A stretch of 64,000 nt of DNA from Darksidea phi (taxonomy: Eukaryota; Ascomycota; Dothideomycetes; Pleosporales; Lentitheciaceae): NCBI GenBank assembly GCA_030770425.1, contig JASJFT010000105.1, positions 1 through 64,000 on the forward strand. The letters run 5' to 3'. This document shows, one piece after another, positions 21,279 to 32,458 of this stretch. How positions within the stretch are numbered: position 1 is the stretch's first letter; each line of letters starts with the position of its first letter. The translations under genes and the position numbers were made by a program. A model generated the notes under the pieces. The model was not told the origin of the DNA and did no database searches. It was given only the letters and a program-made list of their open reading frames with translations.

Positions 21279-21850
21279 TTATTCTATCCTTAGGCTAATT
21301 AGTCTAGGATTTACATCTAACTTTTTTATCCCATTCAAGAATAGGCCCCCTGGTAGAAGTAGAGTTGCTTCAACTAAGCCTCTTGATAGAACCGAGTCGT
21401 GGCTGGACAGATGCTGCCGGAGAGCGCCGTTACCGGCCCCTGCCTGCGCCTTCTGGCTGCTCCTCGATGGTGGAAAGAGGACAGCAGCATCACCAGTCTT
21501 ATCGAAGACTAACAACCACTGTCCGTCCTTCGCGTCGTGTAGCCAATCGTGAACCCGCTTAAACACATCCGCTTGTGTGTCTTTCTAGCCTCAAGCCTGA
21601 CCTTGTCTGCTATGTCTCGATAGTTTTGCTCGAGACGGGCTGCGTTGCTAGCATGCTCCCAGAACACTCACGTCTCCGGCAGCCGGTCCGTGGTGCGATA
21701 GCAGTGCTCGATGGCAAGTTGCGACTTCCCGGGCCTACGTTGGGTGCGGACGCTGATCGCGCTACCCGCAATGCTGGCGGAGATTGTTTCTCGCGCATCT
21801 AGTCGAGTAGCGTTCCCCGGTCGACAAAATAGCGTCGCGGCGGAAAGGGA
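21279..21850 (-). pseudogene. Decayed NB-ARC NLR fragment
   Basis: Read right to left, successive frames spell an NB-ARC domain of the fungal NLR type. They run FVPFRRDA, then VDRGTLLD, a degenerate P-loop (PGKSQLAIEH), VFWEHASNAARLEQNYRDIA, and VFKRVHDWLHDAKDGQWLLV with Walker B LLVFDK. At least three lesions are visible: a frame change before VDRGTLLD, in-frame stops (a TAG after LLD and a TGA just before VFW), and an apparent 2-base CA insertion before the VHDWL block. Downstream the protein is no longer recognisable. It is therefore dead. It points away from the patatin-NACHT-ankyrin gene, about 480 bp from its start. Confidence 0.75.
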
Positions 21851-22330
21851 CGAACGACGTTGGGCGCGGTGGAGTCTCCGGACGTTCTCTAGGCACGGAG
21901 CGTGGTTAGCGGAGCGTTGGTCGCAGCGGAAGCGAGCACTTGAGCATGGACATGGGTCTCGATGTAGCCAGAATTACGTCCAACTTGCAGCGCTTGGTTT
22001 CCCAGGCCGGCGAACGTGGCTGTGATGCTGGGATAGGCCATCTGTGTACGGCGGCCTGGGTTGTCAAGTGTCGCGAGCCTCGAGAAAGGCGGCGGCTTTT
22101 GAGCATTAGGCTGGGCTGTCCTGCAGCTGCCTGCCAGCAGGCTCTATTTTTAACGCTCTCTATCGCGCACGCAGCCTGACGCCGCTAGCCCGCTACGGAT
22201 GCTGACTGGGAAAACTTTGCGGGGTTGCTTCCCAGCCTCCTACTACCGTCGCATTCTTGCAAAGACGTATTTTCCACGGTCGAGCCTCTCGGCCGATCAC
22301 TCGCTCCTATAGTACATGTAGATAGTAGCC

Positions 22331-25300
22331 ATGACTAGCACGGGGGCCGCCGCGCCTGCAGGCTCCGCTTACAAGACGATACTCTCTCTTGGTAGGTCGA
22401 TTCGAGGACAGGCAGCCTTTCTCTGGCTTTGACAGTTCGTTTGCTGATGCGCTCAGATGGCGGAGGCATCCGTGGCTATTCGACTCTGATGATCCTGGAG
22501 AAGCTCATGGGAGAGGTACAGAAGAAGCTTGGCTTGCCGTCGCCTCCGTTGCCGTGCGAATGTTTCGACATCATCGGAGGGACCAGCACTGGAGGGTGAG
22601 TCGCGACGCCATTTCCACCTGACGAAGCGACAGTACTCAACGTAGCATGGCCAGCATCATCGCCATCCTTCTCGGACGACTTCGAATGTCTGCTAGCGAA
22701 GCCTTGGACCCCTACAAACGTGTTGCTGAACTGGCTTTCACCCCCAAGGCGTACAAACTCTTTCGGCCCCTAACTTCGCCCAAGTACTCGGATGCAAAGT
22801 TGGTGGAGGCTATCCAGAAAGAGCTAAAGTTGGCTGAAGCTTCAAACGGCAACAAAGAGGCGCTGTTTGCTGACCCTCAAGCTCCTAAGACGGTCGTGCT
22901 GGCAATTACTAAGATCAACGTTAATGCAGGGCCCACGCTGTTCAGGACATACGACTTCGAGCCAGCCTGGAAGGACTGCAAGATATGGGAGGTTGCGCGG
23001 GCTACCTCGGCCGCGACTACTTTTTTCGACCCTATCAAGGCCGGTCGTGATAAGATTGCCTTTATCGACGCCGGCTTCGGCTACAACAATCCCTGCGAGG
23101 TTCTGCTTGCCGAGGCGGACAAGGCCATCCCCGGCAGACCGACCTCTTGCATCGTCAGCATAGGGACCGGGCTGGGGAGGGCAGTCGGGGTCAGCGCCAC
23201 GCCCTTCACCCTTCTCAAAGCCCTCGTCGACATGGCCACCAGCTCGCATGCCGTCGACTCGCGGCTCCAGGAGGCCTTCGGCTCCAAGCAGCCGCAAAAG
23301 TACTGGAGGTTTGACGAAGATGTGGCCATTAGCGAGATCAAGATGGACGACTGGAAGAAGCTCCAGAGCATAGCCGGGCACACGCACAACTACTTGAACG
23401 CGTACGCCACTACTACGGCCATTCATCACTGCGCCGACGCCCTGATCGCTGCAAAGCCCAACCTGCGGAGAGGTGCGTTCATAACATGAAGCCATTAAGG
23501 GTGCAGTTTCTAGAGCCAAGGCTAACCTCGCCCTTTCTGAACTAGCAGTCGCTGCGAACGGTGTGAATCAGCCGCTTGAGCCCGTCTCTCTGAGTGAAGA
23601 TGAGGAAGCCGCACGACTGGGTAGCCACTAGAACTCATCACGAGATAGTGCCGTAGCTAATGAATAGTTAGAGTTCCTCAGGCTGCTCTCCTTTGCTGAG
23701 ATGGAGTTCCGTGAACAAACAGTTGATGACGCCTACAAGGCCACGTACGAGTGGATGCTGAATTCCCCGCAGTACTCGGCATGGAAGAAGTCTCCGGGCG
23801 GAAGGTTGCTGATAAAAGGCAAGGCCGGCTGCGGAAAGTCGACGCTTATGAAGCATCTATTCAAAAATGAGGGCTCTATCGCGGCCGCTACCGGCTTCGC
23901 CAAGATGAAACCTGTTACTTGCGGCTTCTTCTTCAACGGTAGAGGCGGTCCTATGGAGAAGACGCTCAAGGGCATGCTCCGCACTCTCCTTCACCAGATC
24001 GTCTTCCAGAACCCGATCGCGTATAGGTGCCTCTCCCAGTTCCACCAAGACATGAAGAAGGCGAACGCTTCGCGGGACCGGACCGTCGACTGGACGGGTG
24101 AATCGCTGACGAAAATGTTCAAAATTGTGATGCGGTCGTCCACTTCGCCGACGCTGATCTTCCTCGACGCGCTCGACGAGGGTGAGGGATTCTCGCCCGC
24201 CGAAGTGTTTGCCTTGTTGGAGGAACAAACCGGCTCGCAGCCAGACGGAAATCATGCGGCCGCCAGCGTCTGTCTCTCCAGTAGGCCGGACAATTTTGTG
24301 AATCGCCGAAGGAAGTGGAACATGATCGACCTAGCCGAATTCAATTCGGAGGACATCGAGACGTACGCCTCGAGCCGACTCGACACCATGGCCAAGGAGT
24401 GCGCGGAACCCAGCTACGAGCAGCTCGCGGCAGAGCTGGTGCCCGAAATCCTGCGCAAGGCGGACGGCGTCTTCCTCTGGGTTAGACTTGTGGTCGACGA
24501 GATCACGACGGCCATGGAGAGTTATGAGAGTAAGGAGTACATCAGGTCTCAGCTCTTCGCCACGCCTACCGACCTGTGGGACCGCTTCAGGAAAATCCTA
24601 CTCAAGGTGAAGGATCACCACATCTCGGACATGAAACGGCTGTTACAGGTCGTCTTGGCCGCCGAGAGACCTCTGTCGGTGGAGGAGCTCATTCACGCAA
24701 TGCCGCTCAGCTCCCCCGACCCGCCTAGCACGTTGCGCAATGTATGGGACGTGAAGACGGCCGAGCAGACTCGCGAAGACATGAAGAGGCGCATCCTGCT
24801 GTACTGCGGCGGCCTGGTCGAGGCTGTCGAAACGGGCCGGTCCTTCTACATACAGAAGTATTGGGACCTGGGGTACGAGCTCACGACCCAGGTGCAGTTC
24901 ATACACCAGTCCGTCAAGGATTACCTCAACAGCATGCAAATTCGGGAAGAGCTAGCAGACGTACTGGGGTCGCCGGGGCTCGAAGAGAATGGCCACCAGC
25001 TTCTGCTGACGGCCTGTCTGCGATATCTGCAACTCCCCGAAACGGCCGCTATGGCTTACCGTACGGCGCCCAGTCCTTACATCCGGGGAGTGCGCAACAA
25101 GAACGAGCTGGTCGTCTTCTGGAAGGAAGTCTCCGATCAGTATCCCTTTTTGTTGTATTCGCCGTTCTGGGTAAAACATGCCGACAAATCTGTCGAGATA
25201 GATCCTGAATCAGCGAGCCGGGAGGGTTTACAAACCATGGAGACGATATTTTACGGGTGGGGATCTTTCCCTTACCCCCAGTCGCCGAATAAATATTACG

Positions 25301-26949
25301 ACCTCTACACACATCTCTACGAGAACATGAGGGAGACTTCAGGCGACACCTACTCCTGCCTGCTCTCCTTCTCTGCCTACCAGGGTTTTGTCCATCTCTT
25401 TGAGAAGGTCTTTCATGCATTTCGCCAAGATATTCCTCAGCTCACCCTCGACCAGGCCCTGATCGCGGCTTGCGACTGCGGACTCGAGGGCAGTTACCGC
25501 TTGGGCGAGGGCAGATATGTCGAAACTCGGTATCCTCGAGCTTTTGAGGGCGAGTACAGCTATGACGTTCTTCGGCATCATCGAGATGTTGAGAGCGAGG
25601 AGCGTGGATTCGGCTTGCCCGAGATGGTCTGGCAGGCCAAAGAAGCCATCGCGCGCGTACTCCTGGACGGCGGCGCCGACGTCAACCGGAAGACGAGAGT
25701 CGGCCGCTTCGGATCGGCACTGACGGCCGCCTGCTGGGGTGGCAGGCTGAACATGGTGCGGAGGCTGCTCGACCACGGGGCTGACGTGAACGCGGAGGTC
25801 CAGGACGGGGACTACGGCACGGCACTGATCGCCTCCGTGTGGGGATCGTCTACGGTGGTTGCGAAGGCTCTTATCGACGGGGGAGCCGAGGTCAATGCCC
25901 AAGTCAAAGCCGGCGACGTCGGGTCCGCCCTGGCTGAAGCCGCCATCTCGGGGGACCCAAACATGGTGCAGACACTGATCGACGGGGGGGCCGACGTAGA
26001 CCTCCTTCTCCAGAACGGCCCGTTTGGGTCCGCCCTCGCCGCCGCAGCCAGCGAAGGCGAGGTGACAGCGACCGCGCTGCTAGTCGAGCGTGGCGCCAGG
26101 GTAAACATGCAGACGCCGGGCTCCTTTGGCTCGGCCCTGGCAGCAGCTGGACGGGAAATCTGGGGCTGGGGCGAGGAGATCATGGAGATGCTGATTGGGG
26201 CGGGCGCTGAAGTTAACCTCATCCTCGAGTCGGGCAACTATGGCTCGGCCCTGGCGGCCGCCGCGTCGACACAGGACTCTAGCCGGGCGAGGGTGGAGAG
26301 GGTGGAGAGGGTGGAGATGCTCCTCCGGCACGGCGCGGATCCTAACTTGCCGCTCAGGTGTGGCTCTTTCGGGACCGCGCTTATCGCTGCTGCCTGCTCC
26401 CTTGACTCCTATAAGCAGTCAGCTGGGCATAGCCCGGGGGCTCGCGCCTTTGGCATCCTGGTCGAGCGCGGCGCCGAGATCGACGTCCGCCCGCGCATCG
26501 GGAGGTACGGCTCGGCCCTTGTGGCGGCCGCGTCCATTAAAAAGCTCGACTTCGTGAAGCATCTCGTTGCCCATGGCGCTGATGTCAACGCGGTCCTCGA
26601 CGTGGGGGAATACGGCTCCGCGCTAGCGGCCGCAGCTTTCTGCTTCGGTCCTATGTCCCGCGAAGCGCGGCGAGTCGTATTGCTTTTGCTAGAGCACGGC
26701 GCTAACATCAACGCCGTCCTACCCACCGGGACCTACGGCTCGGCCTTAGGCGCTGCCTTGGCCGGGGGGAGGCACGGCTCTAAGATAGAACGCCTCTTAC
26801 TAAGGCGCGGAGCAAAACTGACTGGTAATGAGAAGCTGCCTGGTAATGACGGGAATTTAATGGGAGACTCGGATTCGGATAGAGATGCATCTAGTAGCTA
26901 CGATGACGGGAGTTTAGTGGATATAGCATTTAGTAGCGACGAGGGATAG
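22331..26949 (+). CDS. Patatin-NACHT-ankyrin NLR
   Basis: Five exons (22331-22391, 22457-22595, 22646-23472, 23546-23620, 23672-26949) join in phase to about 1459 aa. The N-terminal patatin-like phospholipase has the oxyanion motif DGGGIRGYS (about residue 21), the nucleophile elbow GTSTGG (Ser64) and IDAGFGYNNP for the catalytic Asp. The NACHT domain follows FLRLLSFAEMEFREQ: Walker A GKAGCGKS (about 417-424), Walker B LIFLDALDEGEG (about 529) and CLSSRPDNF. From about residue 1025 roughly 11 ankyrin repeats (GADVN...GSALAAA type) run nearly to the acidic Ser/Asp tail. By analogy with fungal patatin NLRs, ankyrin sensing would activate lipase-driven cell death. Introns are 65, 50, 73 and 51 bp. 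The last one (GTAGCC donor) fuses what otherwise read as two genes; without it the patatin part would end at a TAG near 23630. A VERVERVE microrepeat lies near 26295. Confidence 0.82.
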
Positions 26950-28528
26950 GCTGCCTTCATGCCTCGCCCTCTTTGACAGACCTGCTGACTACCGAGACTA
27001 TGCATTAGGATAGCCGGGTAATGGTCACCGTCGTAAAGTGATCGAGGATAGGAATCGAATACCTGTATATTATAAACGAAGCACCGGCAAAAGAGTTTCT
27101 AAGAAAGATCAATCAGATCCATACCTTATGGACTCAAGGGCATCCAGCTTGGCGATGCGGGTGGCGGAGACGGACTCGGTCAATTCTCAGAGCTTGTCGA
27201 GGTACGTATTCTCAGTCCTATTCAAAGACAGTGCTAAGTAATGCAGTGGCCTTTGGAAGGATGCTCTTGCGAAACGCGACACGGGTAGACTCGCAAACGC
27301 GGGAGGGGCGAGTCTTCGCGCGACGGCCGATGCCATCACAGGGAATCGTTTGAATATTTGAAGCTTCTACTTGTCGGCTGCTTTGAAAATACGCGTAAAA
27401 TGTGGAGCTATCCAGGGCAGATGAAGGGCGATGGAGGAGGTTGTTGAAGGATGTAGCCATATGGGGTTGCGCTAGCGCTAGCGCCTATCTAGACAGGCCT
27501 TCTGATGAGTTCCATCCACATCTCCTATACCAACTTTTACCAGGTTATAAGCCCGGCTAGTACTATCACTACTACGCTATATTTAGGATAACTTTTATCG
27601 CTCTTCTCTACACTTTTACTTTTTAGACCCCTACTACCTTTACCGGTACTTTTACTACTATCAGAATCTAAACGTCGCTATAAATAGCTATATTGATGTA
27701 AGCCATAGCTAGATGCTCCCAACGAATCGTTTGTTGCTTAAACAGCCATAGTAGGATCGCCGGATCAAAGGTCTCCAGCTCGAAAATCGGTATTTACTGA
27801 TTCGAATGCATGAGGTAAGGTCCCGATTAGTGCCCACGCTGCACCAATGTCACGTGCAGCTGCGGGGTACAAGGGCGGCTGGGACAGCCTATGAACCAAT
27901 CAATTAATCACTCTTTCAGCCGGCCTATTCTTTCGTCTCTTTCTGCGGCTAGTCCATTTTTTCGGTGACTGTTCTGTGTCTCTGAACTTGTCGGGCCTTT
28001 CCTGGCTCTCCTCGCCTTGTGTTCAGCCCATCGATTCGGACATGCACTCTATTTGACACTCCCATAAGGCCAATCGAAAAGATAGGCCACTCAATAGAAC
28101 TGGCTAGCTGAGAAGGTAAGCTAGCCAGAAATATAGACCAGCCCATGAGATCTTAATCACGGGCGTTTAAATCCTACAGCCTCAAATTGAAAGTTAGAGT
28201 TTAACTCCATAGCTGCTACGCATGCAATTCTGGGTCATTGCATGGCTAACATATTTTCACATTTGCCCATAAGCGTCAGCCAATCAGCACCGGTTCACTG
28301 GCACAAACTGGTGCTGATTGGCTGGCAACTCCTGACAAACCTCCTCAATCCTAAGACGCCGCCTTTGCCATCGAAAACCCTGCGAGCCTGTACTCGGTCG
28401 CAGTCTAACCTTCGCTGGTGACGCTACATGCCATGTGTGCAGAAGAGACACCCGCCTTACAGTAGACGTAAGCCACAAGCGGCTTCACTTGAGAACGTCT
28501 TGAGGAGCGAGGCTAGATTTAGCTAATT
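26950..28528. other. Gene-free stretch with AT-rich patch and hairpins
   Basis: No gene is recognised. About 27530-27700 is AT-rich and TpA-rich. Two strong inverted repeats occur: CTGGCTAGCT / AGCTAGCCAG at 28100-28128 and a 21-bp-arm hairpin at 28275-28326. A GCGCTAGCGCTAGCGC palindromic run lies near 27468. Confidence 0.45.
28275..28326. repeat. Inverted repeat with CCAAT in both arms
   Basis: The left arm 28275-28295 (core CAGCCAATCAGCACC) and right arm 28306-28326 (core GGTGCTGATTGGCTG) pair at 19 of 21 positions around a 10-base loop. It could be a MITE relic or a paired CCAAT-box regulatory site; nothing nearby decides. Confidence 0.5.
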
Positions 28529-29117
28529 TCAAAGTTGCGACGCCAGGTTCATTTTGCCCATCATAGTCGACAGTACCTCTTCCTGCCCCAAAGCACTGAG
28601 TGCCTTCTCCTTCTCCAGCAAAAGATCCAAGAGCAACGTCTCGATGTTCGTAGCGAGCTCGAGGAAAGCGTCGCTGACTCCGCTCAGGTCGAGCACGCAC
28701 TCGGACAGCTTGCCGCTTCCAACTGTGACACGCTGTAGGATGGACTTTGCGCCGCGCCGGACGATGTTTGCAAGATACGTGCTATTGCCGTTTCGCGGCT
28801 CTGAGTAGATTCTCAGAGATTTGGAGCGTATCAGTTGCGGCTTCCTTTAGGGCGGCTTTGTTCCTCCAGGCTACAGTGTCGGGCCAGCCTATATACTGAA
28901 GACGGGACATTTGACGTAGAATAAGGGTTATGTGGTTAAAAATCCCGCTCAGACCGCTAGAGAGTAGAGTCTTATAGTACGCTCCGGGTGACTTCTTCGC
29001 TAGCCTGGGATCCGAAATGAGAGGTTTGACACAATTTTGCAGGTCCTGCAGTGCGTCAAAGTAGAGTCCTTGGTAGTCTGGCAGGTTCTTGGGCGGCGAT
29101 GCTTCTTGAGTATAGAG
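28529..29117 (-). pseudogene. Unidentified coding remnant in two frames
   Basis: Read right to left, an open stretch of about 100 codons (TQEASPPKNLPDYQGLYFDA..., including LSSGLSGIFNHITLIL and YIGWPDTVAWRNKAALKEA) has the look of an alpha-helical globular protein. It hits a stop after ENLLRAAKRQ. The neighbouring frame then continues (NSTYLANIVRRGAKSILQRV...) to a helical, Leu/Glu-rich end (LLLDLLLEKEKALSALG) and a TGA at 28529-28531. A one-base shift would join them. An ACTAAC...CTCAAG sequence just upstream resembles an intron 3' end. I do not recognise the family; N-terminal helical domains of fungal STAND proteins are one possibility given the location. Confidence 0.45.
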
Positions 29118-29830
29118 TTAGTATTGTAACGTGCATCCAATCGTAACGGAACAACCGCCGTGGCGGAACACCAGCAGCACTTTCTACCACAACAACGCCA
29201 ACAACGATCGCACCGCTTAGATAATCTCGGAATAGATACTTGGGCTCTTTGGGTTCTTATATACTTCATATCTTTGGCGTAACTTCCCTGTCGACTTTGC
29301 AATACTACACCTCACTGTTCATATCCTTAACGCCTCTACTCGGCCTACCTCGGCGTCTACTTAAAGTATAGTATACAGAAAGCTTATATACCGAGAAGAA
29401 TACTACGCTTAATAAGGTGGCTACGGTACGGTAGTTATCTATACTTCATCGAGCAGGACTACTAAGCAAAGACCTACATCCTTACTGTACAGAAGAGGCC
29501 TAGCCGTAATTTAACAGCGTCAGTGTTCAGCAAGCTTGCACGGCTCACGTGATAGTCAGCGGGCATACGATGGACCGAACGGCCGCGCCGCTAGCTTCCG
29601 CAAGCGCTCGAAACATCGCTAATCCGACTCAGGATAGGGAGCAGTGCCAAGACCCTCGGGGGCCACAGCGCTCAGGCAGCAGGTGCTGACACCACATCAT
29701 CAGATTCAATCTGATGAGCCTCACTCTCCAGTTGAATGAAGTCCAGCGGAGAAGGCAATAACTCACCTTATACTACCATACATAAGATTTTCAATTTGCG
29801 CCAACGCTGGCTTCCTGAGTACTGAGCATA
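29118..29830. other. Accessory intergenic, partly AT-rich
   Basis: No intact gene. The stretch near 29330-29500 is TpA-rich with dense stops, resembling RIP-altered sequence. The final about 250 bp would be the promoter of the HET-TPR-ankyrin gene. Confidence 0.35.
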
Positions 29831-32458
29831 ATGCCGCGATATCGTTATTCTCCGCTGTCGAAAAAGCCAAACATCATTCGCCTACTTCGACTCCTACCAA
29901 GCAAAGACGAACCGGAGAATTTGAGATGTGAGCTTTTTGAGTATACTATACGAGAGTCAAATGCAAATCATCTATACGAAGCACTATCGTACGTTTGGGG
30001 CGGTGAGGACAATCCTCAGTCTATTATTATAGACGATCAAGAGTTGGCAATTACGCAAAACCTCCATATGGCGCTTTTAGTTCTTCGTGACTGCGAATTT
30101 TCTCGAATCATCTGGGTCGATGCTATTTGCATTAATCAAGAAGATGAAAAGGAGAGAGAGCAGCAGATCCAGTTCATGGCAGCGATCTACGCCAAAGCAA
30201 GCCGCGTGATTGTTTGGCTTGGGGGAGCCCAAGACGATAGCGATCGAGCGCTTGAGGCAATAAGAATTGCAGGAAAACCCTCTTCAACCCCTTCGAAGAT
30301 GGGGTCTTATAACAAAGCCATTCTGCAACTACTTAAGAGGCCATGGTTTCGCCGAATCTGGGTAAGGAAGCAAAGAGTATATAATGTTAGTAAGAGTGAC
30401 TAAATTCTGTTCTAGGTCCTACAAGAAGTGGCTGCGGCTCGGCATGTCATTATCAAGTGTGGTTCCGTGGAGATCGATGGACATGCTTTTTGCTTAGGTT
30501 TAGAGATTTTGAAGATATCATCGGAAGACTACACGTGTCTGGCGACCTCCTTAATACAAGGAGCGATATTCCGCTCTGGACATTTATCAAAGAAGCAGGA
30601 GAGACTTTCGCTAGACATATGTTCTCTAGGCGAACTGGTCGATACGTATCACGCCCATGAGGCCAAGATATTACACGACAAGGTATACGCCTTACTTGGA
30701 ATGAGCTCAGACGATCTCGGCGAAGCCCGCTTGAAGCCGAACTACCATGTTCCGTGGAAAGTGCTTATGCAGAGCCTTGTCCAGTTCCTTATAGGTGCTC
30801 AGGCTTCTGTTGATACCTGGAACGATAGGGAAACAGCAGTTATCAGGAGTAGAGGTTGTATCCTTGGTAAGGTCTCCCATAGAAAGAGCAATAGTGAATC
30901 GGGCGGCAGACAGAACGTGGAAGCTGTATTCAAAAACATGTCACAGCAATCGGGATGTATAAGCGATGGGATCGCTCGCTGGACTCTCCCGCCCTCAGCA
31001 AAATCCATCCAAAATGGAGACCTCCTCTGCCTCCTTTGTGGAGCCCCAAAACCTTCGATCATCAGATTACGCAAGGATTACTTTACTATCATTGTGATAG
31101 CAGCTGAACCTCCAGAATACATAGAAACTTCGAGTGGACATGTCAAATGGACGAAACTTTCACGATCGGCATCATTCACTCGCAAATTTCTACTTATTTG
31201 GGACTGGGAAGTTTCCGCAGAGAACGAGCAAGATCCAGGAAAATACGAAGCTTTGACTCGAAAATCGTTCCGAACGATGTTGGAAGGCCAGCTGGACAAT
31301 CCAACTAGAACATGGGACCTTGCACTGATATTGGGAGACTTGGGAGAGTATGAAAAGGCGGAAGAGATGCTTCGAGACGCAATAGATGGTTATAAGAAAG
31401 CTCTTGGAGAAGAGCGTCCGCACACGCGGGAAAGCCGCTATGGTTTGACGCCGCTATCGTTGGCAGCAGGAAACGGGTACAACGAGGTTGTACATCAAAT
31501 ACTCACGAAAGACGAAGTCGATATAGACTTAAAGGACTGGCACGATTGGACGCCGCTATCGTGGGCTGCAGAGAACGGGCACGAGGCGGTGGTCAAGCAG
31601 CTGCTTGCCACGGGCAAGGTCGACGTCAACTCGAAGGATAAGCGGCACGACCGGACGCCATTATTGTTGGCTTCAGGGAACGGGCATGAGGCGGTGGTCA
31701 AGCAGCTGCTCGCTACGGGCAAGGTCGACGTCGACTCAAAGGATAAGAACGGCGGACGGACGCCGCTATCGTGGGCTGCAGAGAACGGGCACGAGGCGGT
31801 AGTCAAGCAGCTGCTTGCCACGGGCAAGGTCGACGTCAACTCGAAGGATAAGTGGCACGACCGGACGTCATTATTGTTGGCTGCAGGGAACGGGCATGAG
31901 GCGGTGGTCAAGCAGCTGCTCGCCACGGGCAAGGTCGACGTCAACTTAACGAATAAGTGGGACGGACATACACCGCTATCACGGGCTGCAGAGAACGGGC
32001 ACGAGACAGTGGTCAAGCAGTTGCTCGCCACGGGCAAGGTCGACGTTAACTCGAAGAATAAGAACGGACGGACGCCGCTATCGTGGGCTGCAGGGAACGG
32101 GAACGGGGCGGTGGTCAAGCAGCTGCTCGCTACGGGCAAGGTCGACGTCAACTCCTTCGATAAGTACAGACGGACGCCGCTATCGTGGGCTGCAGGGAAC
32201 GGGCACGAGGCGGTGGTTAAGCATCTGTTTGCCACGGGCAAGGTCAATATCGACTCGAAGGATTGGGACGGACGGACGCCGCTATCGTGGGCTGCAGAGA
32301 ACGGGTACGAGGCGGTGGTCAAGCAGCTGCTCGCTACGGGCAAGGTCGACGTCAACTCGAAGGATAGGAACGGACGGACGCCGCTATCGTGGGCTGCGGC
32401 TCATTGGAGCGGGAACGAGGCGGTGGTCAAGCTACTACGATCGCACAGAAGTATTTGA
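29831..32458 (+). CDS. HET-domain protein with TPR-like linker and near-identical ankyrin repeats
   Basis: Two exons (29831-30361, 30416-32458; 54-bp intron) give about 857 aa. The HET domain occupies about residues 45-200 (YEALSYVWGG, IIWVDAICINQED, YAKASRVIVWLG, RPWFRRIWVLQEVAAAR), with the last motif assembled across the intron. Near residue 500 a single kinesin-light-chain-type TPR unit is visible (LGEYEKAEEMLRDAIDGYKK). The C-terminus is a run of ten ankyrin repeats of 34-35 residues with consensus RTPLSWAAENGHEAVVKQLL then ATGKVDVNSKDK. These are almost identical at the DNA level over 31540-32440. The design couples a cell-death HET module to a repeat sensor. The high internal identity suggests recent duplication or concerted evolution, as in HET-D/E-type allorecognition proteins. 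The last repeat is truncated at the stop. Confidence 0.88.
31540..32440 (+). repeat. Coding tandem repeat, about 102-105 bp unit
   Basis: Nine nearly identical units encode the ankyrin repeats of the HET-TPR-ankyrin gene. Shared blocks such as GCGGTGGTCAAGCAGCTGCT and GCCACGGGCAAGGTCGACGT recur in register. Repeats 2-3 and 4-5 also share paired features (DKRHDRTPLLLA / DKWHDRTSLLLA), indicating duplication of a two-repeat block. Confidence 0.8.

Noticed and set aside
22842..23519. 225-codon minus-strand frame in the patatin region
   Set aside because: Shadow of the patatin exon; no motifs.
23473..23631. Patatin protein as a separate gene ending GSH-stop
   Set aside because: A phase-correct 51-bp intron joins it to the NACHT-ankyrin frame and restores the expected linker, so one fusion gene is the better model.
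27040..27070. tRNA T-arm-like sequence (GGAATCGAATACC, minus strand)
   Set aside because: The T-stem does not pair and no D-arm, anticodon arm or acceptor stem can be drawn. A similar sequence near 11320 also fails.
31495..32355. 286-codon minus-strand frame with perfect internal repeats
   Set aside because: Antisense of the ankyrin repeat array; the repetition is inherited from the coding strand.
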